A stretch of DNA of 18,355 nt from Prevotella sp. UBA2756 (GTDB lineage: Bacteria; Bacteroidota; Bacteroidia; Bacteroidales; Bacteroidaceae). Each line of letters opens with the position of its first letter. Position 1 is the stretch's first letter. Below, in pieces: positions 6,052 to 15,323 of this stretch. The notes under the pieces are model-generated. The model did not search any database. It was not told the origin of the DNA and saw only the letters and a program-made list of their open reading frames with translations. The stretch is taken from positions 54,483-72,837 of the forward strand of contig DEJE01000022.1 of NCBI GenBank assembly GCA_002353205.1, in the 5' to 3' direction. Both the position numbers and the translations under genes were made by a program.

Positions 6052-9000
6052 TACTCAAAGAAACCGAAGCCGCCGATGGCCGTGAGCATGCGTTCGACAT
6101 AGTCCCACGAGGTGGGCGACCAGGAGAAGTCCAGACGGTAGAGCACCTGCGTGGTGTAGTCGTTGTCGCGGCCTACGTCGGTCGTCTTCTGGCCGTGTGC
6201 CATGTCCTGATAGGCCAGCAGCGACGCCATCTGACGGGCTTTCTGCGGGTCTTCCTTGGCACGTTCCATGGCTTCGGCAAACTCCTCCTGCTCCACGAAG
6301 CGGATGCCGATCTGGGCCTGACTGTCGCTGGTGCGCAGTTTCTCGCCCACGGAGGTGAGACCTGTGAGCACGTCGCCGAGGAACTGGTTGTGGATGTTGT
6401 AGGGATGGAACACGGTGCACTCCTTCGGCGTGGTGGCCAGGAGCACGATGGCCCGCGCCACCTCGTTGATAGGCGAGAACTCCACGCGCTTGTTGCGCAT
6501 GCCGTAGGGGCAGCAGCCCAGCATGTTGAACACCCTGATGCGGCCCATGAACGAGTTGGTGGAGAAGTTGGCCTGGAACTCACCGTCGGTGCTTCGGGCG
6601 GCAAGGTTGCCCACGCGCATGATCTTCGCGCTGAGACCACGCTTGGCCACGGCGTCGAGGATGATGCGCTCGGCCATGAACTTCGAGTAGATGTACTTGT
6701 TGCCGAGGTACTGACCCATGTAGAGTCGCTGCTCGGTGAAGATGTCGGAGCGCGCCTCGCCGGTCCACAGGCCGCGCGTGCTTGCCGTGGAGATATGCAC
6801 CAGGCGTGCTCCCGTCTGTATGCAGAAGTCCACGCAGCGGCTGGCTCCGCCGATGTTCACGTCCTCAATCTCCGTTCCTTCGCTGAAATGCTTCACGATG
6901 GCGGCGCAGTTGAAGACGGTGGAGATGGTTGCGGCGATGGCATCGCCACAGACTGAGCAGATGTCTTGCGTGACATCGCCCAGGATGACGTGCAGCCGCG
7001 TGCCGAAGAGTTCCTTGTAGGCGTTGGCGAAGTAGTAGTAGAGCAGCGTGCGCAGTCGGCTTTCGGCTTTCTGCACGCTCTTTCCGCGCACCAGACAGTA
7101 GATGTTGGGCGCGTCGGAGGCGATGAGGTCGTGCAGGATGTGTATGCCTAAGTAGCCGGTGGCTCCCGTGAGCAGCACATTGCCCAACGGCTGCCGCTCT
7201 CCCTTGCGGAAGTTGGCGAGGGTGTTGCGTTGCAGCAGGGTGTCGATGGCCGTGTAGTCGAAGGCCGTCACCTCGTCGGTAGCCTCGCTGTCGCTGCCGC
7301 CGGTGATGAGACGGGCCAGCTGTCGCGGTGTGGGATTGGCGAAGACGTCGCCGTAGGCAACGTGGAGCCCGGCCTTGTCGGCCTCGATGATGACGCGTGT
7401 GACGACGAGCGATGTTCCTCCCAGCTCGAAGAAGTTGTCGGTGGCACCCACCTGATCCATCTGCAGGATGCCTGCGAAGATGTCGCAGAAGGTGCGCTCG
7501 GTGTCGTTGGCAGGAGCCACGTAGGCCGATGTGATGGCGAGCTGCGGTTCGGGCAGCGCTTTCACGTCGGTTTTGCCGTTGGGCGTCATCGGCATTTCCG
7601 CCAGTTGGAGGTAGGCCGTGGGCACCATGTACTGCGTGAGGCTCCTTGAAATCTCTGCTTTCAGGTCCTCGGGTGCTATTTCGCGGTCGGCGGTGTAGTA
7701 GGCGCAGAGGTGTTCCTTGTCGTTCAGCTTGCGGATGAGGATGACAACTTTCTTCATTCCGTTGACCTTGAGCATGACGTTCTCAATCTCGCCCAGCTCG
7801 ATGCGCAGGCCGCGCAGCTTGATCTGATGGTCGGTGCGACCGAGAATGACGACGTCGCCGTCGGGCAGCCACTTGGCATAGTCGCCCGACTTGTAGATGC
7901 GTGTGGCGGTGGAAGCATCGTTGCGCACGGGCTGGTAGTCGATGAAGCGTTCGCGCGTCATCTCGTCGAGGTTGTTGTAGCCGCGGGCCACGCCCCGTCC
8001 GCCGATATAGAGCTCGCCCACCACGCCGACGGGCAGCTCGTTGCCGTCGCTGTCGACGATGAATTCCTTCACGTTGAGCTGCGGCTTACCCACGGTCACC
8101 AGTTGTGCATGCGTCAGTTCCTTGTTGTTCGAGGCCACGGTGATCTCCGTCGGGCCGTAGCAGTTGAAGATACGCGCCTTCGTGGCTTTGCGCATCTGTG
8201 CGAGCAACTGGTCGGAGAACTTCTCACCACCGGCGCGACAGATGTCCACATGGCTGATGGCTTGGCAGAAGTCGTCGCTGGTGAGCCATGTCTGCCAGCG
8301 CGACGGTGTTCCCGACACCATGTTGATGTGCTGTTCGTTGATGAGTCGGGCCAGGTCGAGTGGGTTGTTGGCTTGTTCTTCGGTGGCGAGGATGAGCGTC
8401 TTACCGTTGTAGTAGGCCATGCCGATGTCCTGCAGGGCGGCGTCGAACGAGATGGTCGTCACGCTGAGCACGCGGCGGGCATCCGTCAGTACGGCGTTGG
8501 CAAACACGTTGGCGGGATGGCCATAGAGGTAGTTGCAGATGCCTTCGTGTCGCAGCATGACACCTTTGGGCCTTCCTGTGGAGCCACTTGTATATATAAG
8601 GTACGCGAGATCGTCGCCCGTGATGCTTGTTGTGATGGCATCGCAGCCAGCGGAAGTCGTCGAGAGTGCATCGTCTTTTGTCTGTTCGCAGCAGGTTGAA
8701 CCTTCGAGAAGCGTCTCCACGTCGATGGCTTTCTCTTGCGGAACGGAGTCGAGACGGTCGGTGGTGGTGATGATATAGCGTGCCTCACTGTCTTCGAGGA
8801 TGAGTTTGATGCGGTCGGCGGGATATTCCGGGTCGCACGGGATGTAGGCGGCACCGGCTTTCAGCACGCCGAAGAGCGAGAGGATGAGCCGGCTGGTGCG
8901 CGGCAGGAGCAGTGCCACGCGGTCGCGCTCCTGCACTCCGCGTCGGCGCAGCTCGCTGGCTATGCGGTTGGTGGCGTCGTCCATCTGGCGGTAGGTGAAC

Positions 9001-12000
9001 GAAGCGTCGGTAGCCACGAGGGCTTCGTGGTCGGGTTGCGTCTTGGCGAAGTGGCCGATGCAGTCGTGGAACAGCTTGAAGGGAGCTTCGCCCGTGGCTG
9101 TCTGGCGCAGACGGCCGAGCTCTTCTTCCTGACGTGGGCTGATGATCGACAGTTGGCGCACCTTGTCTTGCGGCTGGCTTGCCATGCGTTCGGCCACGGC
9201 AGCGATGCTCTCGGCCAGCGCGGTGCCCAGACGGGCGGTGTATAGCGAGTCGTCGTACTGTACGACCACGCCTCGCGTCTCAATCTTGATGTTGATCTTG
9301 AACTTCGGGACGTTCAGCTCGAGCAGTTCCTGAGCAACGGGTTGGCCGCCTACGGTGTACTGCGACAGCACGCCCACCTGATAAGCGTAGGCAATGGCTG
9401 GGCGGAATCCGTAGTCGGAGGCGATGCGAACGAAAGGATAGTCCTCGTGGCGGAGCGTCTGGTCGAACGTCTCGCTGGCGCTCTTCACGAACTCGGCAAC
9501 GCTCACGTCGCCGATGGTGAGGCCAAGGGCCAGCGTGTTGACAAACATACCCACGGTGTCGGCGATGCGAAGGTTGCTGCGCCCGCTGCTGACGGTGCAG
9601 AGATAGACGTCGCGGTTGTTGGTATAGCGCGACACCACATAGGCTGTTGCTGCGAGGAACAGATGTGCCGGCGTGATTTCCTGCTGGCGGCAGAAAGCGT
9701 TGATGCGGTCGAAATCGGGCAGACAGACGGCCTCGCCAATGAAACCTTCGTGCTCTGTCGGCTCACCATCAGAGGCTTTGCCCTTCGTCATGTCAGCCGG
9801 AATCTCGCTGGCTCCCTCGCATGTCTGCAGCTTTTCGGCGAAGAACTGTTGTGCCGAGCGGAACGCTTCGCTGTCCTCGGCGGCCTGTTGGTCGCTGACA
9901 AAGTCGAGGTAGGTGTAGTCTTCAGCCTCGATGTCGCGGCCTTCGACGAGCGAACAGATCTGACGGATGAGCAGGTCGGCGGAACCTCCGTCGAAGACCA
10001 GGTGGTGGATGTCCATCAACAGGTGCACGCGCTCAGCGGTCTTCACGATCTCGAAGCGGTAGAGCGGAGCTTTCTGCAGGTTGAACGGTCGCACGAAGTC
10101 GTTCTTGTAGCCTTCGAGTTGCTCTTCACTCATCTCGCTGAAGAGTGCTCCCTGACCTTTGCTGAACGATATTTCAACGCTGTCGTCGGTCGTTTGGACG
10201 ATGGTATCGCCCTCGGTCGTGAAGTGTACGCTCAGCTCGGGGTGACTTCTGACGGCTTTCTCCACGGCCGCAGCCAACTGTTGCGCGTCGGTCGCGGCGG
10301 GGAAGGAGAGCAGATAGGGAATGTTATAGATGGTCGACGTGGGGTTCTTCAGGCAATCGAAGTAGACTCCTGTCTGTGCATACGACAACGGCACGCGCGT
10401 CTTCACGGCTTTCTGCCCTGCTTCAGCATTCTTGCGCCTCTCCTTGTCAGAACTGTCGGCGCCGCCGGTTGTCAGCATTTTCTTCAGAATTTCGTTCTCG
10501 ATGTCCTGCAGGGTGCCCGTTTTCACGAGCGTCTTCGCATCGAGCATCACGCCATAGCGCTTGTTCACCTGTACGGCGAGCTTGATGGCGGTGATGGAAG
10601 TCAGTCCGGCATAGCCAAGTATGGTTGTTATTCCGAAGTCGTTGTTGCCGGCGATGGCGGCAATCATGTCGTGAAGCTCTTTCTCAAGCACGTTCATCGG
10701 CACGTTCGACTCTTCGACGACCACCGCTTTGCGCTCGGGTTTGGGCAGTGCGCGCTTGTTCACCTTCTGGTTTTGGTTCAGCGGGATGGCGTCGATCTGC
10801 ATGGTTACGGCCGGTACCATGTAGGGCGGCTTTTGTTCAAGGATGAAGTTATTGAGAGCTTCAATGTCTATCTGCTGGTCGCTGACGATATAAGCAGCGA
10901 TAAACTTTCCGCCTCCCGACGAACCATTGCCGGCATCATCGACATCGAAGGCCTGAACGGTGGCGTCCTTGATGCCCGGAAACTCGCGGATGACGGCCTC
11001 CACCTCTTTCAGTTCGATGCGGAAACCGCGGATCTTCACCTGTCCGTCGCGGCGTCCCACGAACTGTATGTTGCCATCGGGCAGGTAGCGCACGATGTCG
11101 CCGGTGCGGTAGACGCGCGAGAAAGCTGACGGAGCGGCTTGGAATGGGTTGTCGATATATACCTCAGCCGTCTTTTCCGGTCGGTTCAGATAGCCGCGAC
11201 TTACTTGCGGTCCCGCCACCCACAGCTCACCGGCAGCGCCGATGGGCAGTCGGTGCCCCTGAGCATCGACCACATAGAGGCGCATGTTGTCGAGCGGTTT
11301 GCCGATGGGAATCTCTTTCATCTTCTTTTCCACGCAGAAGGTGGTGGTGAAGATGGTGCATTCCGTCGGTCCATATACGTTATAGAAGCGGTAACCATCG
11401 GGCGGAGTGATGGCTGCGAGCTTCTCGCCACCCGTGGAGAGGTATTTCAGCGAGTGGTTCTCGATGCTTGTCGCAAACTGATAGCCCACCTGCGTCGTCA
11501 TGAACGAGTGCGTGATGTCGTTCTTCTCGAAGTATTCGTTCAGGGCGATAAGGTCGAGGCGAATCTCTTCGGGAATGATGTGCACGGTGGCACCGCATGT
11601 CAGTGCCGGATACATGTCCATCATGCAGGCGTCGAAACCGTAGCTGGCGTAGGCGGCAACGTTGTGTTCGGGCTGCAGATTGTAGAAACGCTGATACCAA
11701 TGGCAGAAGGCCACGAGGTTGGCATGCGTCAGCTGGCACCCTTTGGGAATGCCTGTGGAGCCCGATGTGTAGAGCAGGATGAAGAGCGATGCGGGCTCCA
11801 GGGCTACGGGTGTGAAGCCGGGTGCGTCGGCGAGCCGGTCAACATCGTTGAGATCGAACACCGGAATGTTGTTCTCTTTCAGAATGTCGAGCCCGTCGAG
11901 CCAGCCGTTGCCAGCCTCTGCGTCTTGCGGCTGCATGGGATCAAGACTCATCAGCAGCCTGACGTCGGCGTCCTGCATCATGAAGTTCAGGCGCTCTTTG

Positions 12001-13559
12001 GGATAGCTGGGGTCGAGTGGTTGGTAGGCGCAGCCTGCTTTCAGGATGCCCAGCGAGGCGATGGCCATCCATTCGCAGCGCGGAATGAGCACGCTGACCA
12101 CGTCGCCCTGGCCCAGTCCCTGCGCAGCGAGATAGGCGGCGATGCGGTTGCTGAGGGCATCCACCTCTCGATAGGTGTATCGTTTGTCTTTGTAGACGAC
12201 GGCCACGCTGTCGGGTGTTGCCTTGGCCTGACGGTCGAAGAGCGACACGATGGTCTGCGAGGCGTCGTAGTCAACGTCGTTCTGGTTGAAACTGTCGAGC
12301 TTTTCCACCTGCGGAGCGGTGGTGATGCTGATGTCGCACAGCCGTTCGCAGGTCAGCATGCCCTCGATCGTGGCCTCGAAGCTCTCGAGAAATTCGCTGA
12401 TGAGAGGTTCGGAATATTCGTTGGCTCGGTATTCTGCTTTCACCTGATAGTGGTTGTCGCGCACGAACATCTTCAGGTATAGCGGAGCATCGAGCGTGCT
12501 GTTGCCGATGCGCTCTGCTTTCATGGGCTTTCCGCCGAACTGGTCGTCGCCGAAGAGAGTGGCGTGCCAAGCGAACATCGAGTTGGTTTGCGGCTTCAGG
12601 TCTTCCATCAGGTCGCTGAAGGAATAGATGTCGTGCTGTCGGCAGCCGCTCATCTGGTCTTGCCCGGCCTTCAGGAAATCGAGGACCGTCGTGTTGTTGT
12701 CGAATTTCGCGTAGACGGGGAGCGTCTTGACGAACATTCCCACGGTGCGGTTCATGTCCTTTGTCTTCCGTCCGTTGTAGACGGTGGTGAAGAGAGCCTG
12801 CTGCTCGTTGTTGAACATGGCCAGCAGGAAGGCGTAGGCCGACGTGAACAGCGTGCTCTTGAAGATGTTGTTCTCGCGGCAGAACGCTTCCACGCGCTCC
12901 TCGTCGATGGCGAGCGTGCGCAGCAGATGGCCTTCGCTGACGGTCGTCTCCTCGCGGTCGGGGATGAGTGGTGTGTAGACGTCGCCGCAGTCGAAGTTCT
13001 TTGCAAACCATTCCTTGGCCTGCGCGAAGGCTTCCGAGCGCCGTTCGTCTTCTTCGCTGAGGGCCACCTCGGCCATCGTGATGTGTTCCTTCTCAGGTTC
13101 GATGCCGCGGTAGGCCTTCTCGATATCGTTGAGCAGCAGCTTCATTGAGGTGCCGTCGACGATGATATGATGATAGTCGATGAACAGATACAGTTGGCGG
13201 GCGTCGCGCAGCAGCCGGATGCGGAACAGCTGGTCGTCGGTCAGGCTGAAGGGCTCCACGAGCGACTGCTTCACGGCGTCGATGTCGTCGACGTCTTCCA
13301 CGCGGATGGTCCACGTCGGGTCGGCGTCGATGGTCTGCATGGGGTCGCCTTCGTCGCTCATCACGATGCGCGTGAAGAGGGTGGGGTGGGCTTTCACGGT
13401 TGTCTCGACGGCTTGGCAGATGCGTTCTGCATCAAGGCTTGCGTCGAGCGTGTACAGATAGGGAAGGTTGTAGCATATTTCTCCCGTATGGCCGGCACAT
13501 TCTGCGTAGATGCCATACTGCGTTTTAGTTAAAGGAACAACATTTTTCATATCTTTCAT
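6051..13559 (-). CDS. Two-module non-ribosomal peptide synthetase with terminal thioester reductase
   Basis: The protein has 2502 residues and the order C-A-PCP-C-A-PCP-R. C1 carries HHIIVDG (130-136). A1 carries YTSGSTGIPKG (597-607), NVYGPTE (727-733) and YRTGD, with the A10 lysine near 932. PCP1 carries GLTS, with the phosphopantetheine serine at 988. C2 carries HHLVFDG (1185-1191). A2 carries YTSGSTGRPKG (1656-1666), NCYGPTE (1799-1805) and NGKTDVKALP, with its lysine at 1996. PCP2 carries FFELGGTS, Ser 2050. The reductase carries GATGYLG (2132-2138) and YIYSK (2289-2293). All catalytic motifs look intact. No epimerase, methyltransferase or thioesterase is present. NAD(P)H release would give a dipeptide aldehyde or alcohol. 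The open frame reaches a GTG at 13571; I prefer the ATG at 13559, and the ATG at 13550 is also plausible. The MATE and PPTase genes follow. Confidence 0.96.
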   Translation of the reverse strand: MKDMKNVVPLTKTQYGIYAECAGHTGEICYNLPYLYTLDASLDAERICQAVETTVKAHPTLFTRIVMSDEGDPMQTIDADPTWTIRVEDVDDIDAVKQSLVEPFSLTDDQLFRIRLLRDARQLYLFIDYHHIIVDGTSMKLLLNDIEKAYRGIEPEKEHITMAEVALSEEDERRSEAFAQAKEWFAKNFDCGDVYTPLIPDREETTVSEGHLLRTLAIDEERVEAFCRENNIFKSTLFTSAYAFLLAMFNNEQQALFTTVYNGRKTKDMNRTVGMFVKTLPVYAKFDNNTTVLDFLKAGQDQMSGCRQHDIYSFSDLMEDLKPQTNSMFAWHATLFGDDQFGGKPMKAERIGNSTLDAPLYLKMFVRDNHYQVKAEYRANEYSEPLISEFLESFEATIEGMLTCERLCDISITTAPQVEKLDSFNQNDVDYDASQTIVSLFDRQAKATPDSVAVVYKDKRYTYREVDALSNRIAAYLAAQGLGQGDVVSVLIPRCEWMAIASLGILKAGCAYQPLDPSYPKERLNFMMQDADVRLLMSLDPMQPQDAEAGNGWLDGLDILKENNIPVFDLNDVDRLADAPGFTPVALEPASLFILLYTSGSTGIPKGCQLTHANLVAFCHWYQRFYNLQPEHNVAAYASYGFDACMMDMYPALTCGATVHIIPEEIRLDLIALNEYFEKNDITHSFMTTQVGYQFATSIENHSLKYLSTGGEKLAAITPPDGYRFYNVYGPTECTIFTTTFCVEKKMKEIPIGKPLDNMRLYVVDAQGHRLPIGAAGELWVAGPQVSRGYLNRPEKTAEVYIDNPFQAAPSAFSRVYRTGDIVRYLPDGNIQFVGRRDGQVKIRGFRIELKEVEAVIREFPGIKDATVQAFDVDDAGNGSSGGGKFIAAYIVSDQQIDIEALNNFILEQKPPYMVPAVTMQIDAIPLNQNQKVNKRALPKPERKAVVVEESNVPMNVLEKELHDMIAAIAGNNDFGITTILGYAGLTSITAIKLAVQVNKRYGVMLDAKTLVKTGTLQDIENEILKKMLTTGGADSSDKERRKNAEAGQKAVKTRVPLSYAQTGVYFDCLKNPTSTIYNIPYLLSFPAATDAQQLAAAVEKAVRSHPELSVHFTTEGDTIVQTTDDSVEISFSKGQGALFSEMSEEQLEGYKNDFVRPFNLQKAPLYRFEIVKTAERVHLLMDIHHLVFDGGSADLLIRQICSLVEGRDIEAEDYTYLDFVSDQQAAEDSEAFRSAQQFFAEKLQTCEGASEIPADMTKGKASDGEPTEHEGFIGEAVCLPDFDRINAFCRQQEITPAHLFLAATAYVVSRYTNNRDVYLCTVSSGRSNLRIADTVGMFVNTLALGLTIGDVSVAEFVKSASETFDQTLRHEDYPFVRIASDYGFRPAIAYAYQVGVLSQYTVGGQPVAQELLELNVPKFKINIKIETRGVVVQYDDSLYTARLGTALAESIAAVAERMASQPQDKVRQLSIISPRQEEELGRLRQTATGEAPFKLFHDCIGHFAKTQPDHEALVATDASFTYRQMDDATNRIASELRRRGVQERDRVALLLPRTSRLILSLFGVLKAGAAYIPCDPEYPADRIKLILEDSEARYIITTTDRLDSVPQEKAIDVETLLEGSTCCEQTKDDALSTTSAGCDAITTSITGDDLAYLIYTSGSTGRPKGVMLRHEGICNYLYGHPANVFANAVLTDARRVLSVTTISFDAALQDIGMAYYNGKTLILATEEQANNPLDLARLINEQHINMVSGTPSRWQTWLTSDDFCQAISHVDICRAGGEKFSDQLLAQMRKATKARIFNCYGPTEITVASNNKELTHAQLVTVGKPQLNVKEFIVDSDGNELPVGVVGELYIGGRGVARGYNNLDEMTRERFIDYQPVRNDASTATRIYKSGDYAKWLPDGDVVILGRTDHQIKLRGLRIELGEIENVMLKVNGMKKVVILIRKLNDKEHLCAYYTADREIAPEDLKAEISRSLTQYMVPTAYLQLAEMPMTPNGKTDVKALPEPQLAITSAYVAPANDTERTFCDIFAGILQMDQVGATDNFFELGGTSLVVTRVIIEADKAGLHVAYGDVFANPTPRQLARLITGGSDSEATDEVTAFDYTAIDTLLQRNTLANFRKGERQPLGNVLLTGATGYLGIHILHDLIASDAPNIYCLVRGKSVQKAESRLRTLLYYYFANAYKELFGTRLHVILGDVTQDICSVCGDAIAATISTVFNCAAIVKHFSEGTEIEDVNIGGASRCVDFCIQTGARLVHISTASTRGLWTGEARSDIFTEQRLYMGQYLGNKYIYSKFMAERIILDAVAKRGLSAKIMRVGNLAARSTDGEFQANFSTNSFMGRIRVFNMLGCCPYGMRNKRVEFSPINEVARAIVLLATTPKECTVFHPYNIHNQFLGDVLTGLTSVGEKLRTSDSQAQIGIRFVEQEEFAEAMERAKEDPQKARQMASLLAYQDMAHGQKTTDVGRDNDYTTQVLYRLDFSWSPTSWDYVERMLTAIGGFGFFE

Positions 13560-13637
13560 TGTATTTTTCACTGTTCACTCTTGTTGCTGAGTTGTTCAAA
13601 TATTTAGGTAAGTATTCTGTGTGACGCGGTTGCGCGT
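13560..13637 (-). promoter_or_regulatory. Short gap before the NRPS gene; possible weak promoter
   Basis: This 78-bp gap separates the barrel gene from the NRPS gene. The minus strand contains AATATTTG, one mismatch from the TAnnTTTG -7 consensus, with no clear -33 partner. A 5-bp stem acgcg/cgcgt (13624-13628/13633-13637) abuts the upstream stop codon but has no T-run. Two heptamers, ttcactg and ttcactc (13567-13580), lie next to the start. The evidence does not decide between read-through transcription and a separate NRPS promoter. Confidence 0.3.
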
Positions 13638-14978
13638 TCACCATTTTGTCGAGAAAATCTTTGGACTAATGAGCAACGAGAACCATCCCCACCGCAGGTT
13701 GTTGTCGCTGTCGGCGCGCCTGAGCTTCTCCATGGTGTCGGTACCCTTCATATAGGAGAAGCCGGCCGAAAGCTTCACGTCTTTCATGATCTGGTAGGAA
13801 GCCTCGATATCCACATCGTGGCCCAGCGTCATGTCGATGTCCTTCAGCTTCGTGGCCGTAGCCATGTAGTGGTATCTCACTTTCAGCTTCAGCTGGTTGA
13901 TCGGACTGTACTCTCCGCCGACGTAGAAGTTCTGCAGACCGGGAGTGAAACCGTTGAGATAGGTCCTCACGTAGAAGAAGTCCATCATTCCGTAGAATTT
14001 GTGATGAGAGCCGTAGACGGGGTTGAAACCCTTGATGGCTTCGTGCCTGATGACGCCCAGCTGCCCTTTCGCCGGCACGGCAAAGTTCTCGTCGCCGCTC
14101 AGGTAGTCGTAGCCCGCCGTCAGACCCACCTGCGGCGACAGCTTCACACCAACGAGGGCGCTTGCCATCCAGGCTTTGATCCTGAGGTTGTTTTCGTCGT
14201 GTCCCATCTGTCGGTAGTACGACACCTCGGCCGACCACGTCTTCGGCTTGTATGCGATGTACGTACCGATGAGCTGTTGGTACCTCGTCAAGGGTGCTTG
14301 GTCGCCGTCGCCCCCTTTGATGCCGCCCTGCAGGCCGATGTTCATGAACATCAGCGAGGCACCCAGCGGTATCTTCGGCACGTCGTAGTGGTACCACAGG
14401 GTGTGCATCGTCTTGTAGGGTTGTGAGCCGTCGGAGTAGTATGTTCCGCCGTAGGTGTTCTCGGTGTTCTGGTTGTAGGCCAGTATGAGGTGCACCTTGT
14501 GCTGCTTACCCTCGTAGCCCAGCCGCAGCACGTCGTGCGAGAGGGCTGCCATGGCCCAGTCGTTACGTCCGATGATACGCTCATCGTCGTACGACAGGGC
14601 CTGCCGTCCTATCTGTCCGAACAAGCCGTTCTTCATGGTCAGCTTGGCCCACGCCTCATAGACGTTGAAGTTGCCCTGTCCTTTCTGTCCCCACACGCCG
14701 GAATGCTGTGCGGTGATCCTTGTCTGCAGTCCCGTGCGCTTGTAGTCGATGCTCAGTCGGGAGCGTTCCATGAGGAAGTAGGCGCGGTCGTTCTCCTTGA
14801 TGGGCTCGCCCTCGCTGTTCACGTTCTTCTCGTCGAGACCGCCGAGGCGCATCTCGCCGTGCCCCAGCATCTGCAGGTTCACGTCGAGCTGGTTCTCTCC
14901 CTCCTGCTGCGCCAGCGTTGTCGTGGCTGTCAGCAGCGCCGCCAGGCACAGCATCCCTTTTCGTTTGTGGGTCATCAT
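13638..14978 (-). CDS. Outer-membrane beta-barrel, alginate-export-like porin
   Basis: This 446-residue protein has an N-terminal signal peptide (MMTHKRKG, then a hydrophobic LCLAALLTATTTLA, predicted cleavage before QQEG). The rest is alternating amphipathic strands rich in Y, W and G, and it ends in an aromatic residue (STKW), as outer-membrane barrels do. Strand pairs such as RLSIDYKRTGLQTRITAQHS and the VYEAWAKLTMKNGLFGQIGR region resemble the alginate_exp-type porins of Bacteroidetes. The open frame continues to a TTG at 14999 inside the STAS gene. I chose the ATG at 14978 because it leaves a normal signal peptide, has AGGA about 10 bases upstream and avoids the overlap. The gene lies between a STAS gene (13-bp gap) and the NRPS (78-bp gap). 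It could be the outer-membrane exit for the product or an unrelated porin. Confidence 0.8.
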   Translation of the reverse strand: MMTHKRKGMLCLAALLTATTTLAQQEGENQLDVNLQMLGHGEMRLGGLDEKNVNSEGEPIKENDRAYFLMERSRLSIDYKRTGLQTRITAQHSGVWGQKGQGNFNVYEAWAKLTMKNGLFGQIGRQALSYDDERIIGRNDWAMAALSHDVLRLGYEGKQHKVHLILAYNQNTENTYGGTYYSDGSQPYKTMHTLWYHYDVPKIPLGASLMFMNIGLQGGIKGGDGDQAPLTRYQQLIGTYIAYKPKTWSAEVSYYRQMGHDENNLRIKAWMASALVGVKLSPQVGLTAGYDYLSGDENFAVPAKGQLGVIRHEAIKGFNPVYGSHHKFYGMMDFFYVRTYLNGFTPGLQNFYVGGEYSPINQLKLKVRYHYMATATKLKDIDMTLGHDVDIEASYQIMKDVKLSAGFSYMKGTDTMEKLRRADSDNNLRWGWFSLLISPKIFSTKW

Positions 14979-14991
14979 CTTGGGCGAAGTC

Positions 14992-15294
14992 CTATTCAAA
15001 GTCGAAGATGTTGGTGAAGCCTGTGAGCTGGAAGACGGTCTGGATGTCGTCGTTGACGTTTTTCAGCACCACCTTGCTGCCCCCGGCCTTCGCACCCTTG
15101 AGGATGCTGATGAGGATGCGCAGTCCACTCGATGCGATATATTCCAGTTCGGTGCAGTCGATGATGACGTCGCGGCCGTTGCTGTTGTAGAGCGGCTGCA
15201 GTGTCTTTTCCACTTCGGCGGCAGCCGCCGTGTCGAGTTCTCCCTCGAGGGTTACCAGATACTTGTTGTCCGATTCTTGAATTGTTGCTTTCAT
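14992..15294 (-). CDS. STAS-domain anti-sigma factor antagonist (RsbV/SpoIIAA-like)
   Basis: This is a 100-residue single STAS domain. The N-terminal beta strand KYLVTLEGELD (11-21), VIIDCTELEYI (43-53) and the signature ASSGLRILISIL (54-65) are diagnostic. Ser55 or Ser56 in the SSG turn is the expected phosphorylation site. In partner switching, an RsbW-type kinase phosphorylates this serine and a PP2C phosphatase reverses it, freeing or trapping a regulator. Both enzymatic activities are predicted in the single upstream protein on the same strand (15474-17696), so the two genes form a self-contained switch. No sigma factor gene is visible in the window, so the final target is unknown. The 179-bp gap to the sensor gene is filled by repeats. 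Confidence 0.93.
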   Translation of the reverse strand: MKATIQESDNKYLVTLEGELDTAAAAEVEKTLQPLYNSNGRDVIIDCTELEYIASSGLRILISILKGAKAGGSKVVLKNVNDDIQTVFQLTGFTNIFDFE

Positions 15295-15323
15295 TGTTCT
15301 TGTTTTTATTACATGAGTTATTT

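Noticed and set aside
9342..11129. 595-codon open frame on the plus strand within the NRPS, plus similar frames at 4707-6020, 7710-8699 and 11139-12482
   Set aside because: All are antisense shadows of intact NRPS or MATE coding sequence, without domains or start signals.
13560..13571. GTG start for the NRPS at 13571
   Set aside because: It is possible, but the two in-frame ATGs at 13559 and 13550 are better start codons and sit directly before the first condensation-domain motif.
14979..14999. TTG start for the barrel protein at 14999, overlapping the STAS gene
   Set aside because: The ATG at 14978 gives a normal signal peptide and has an AGGA upstream; TTG would add seven residues before it.
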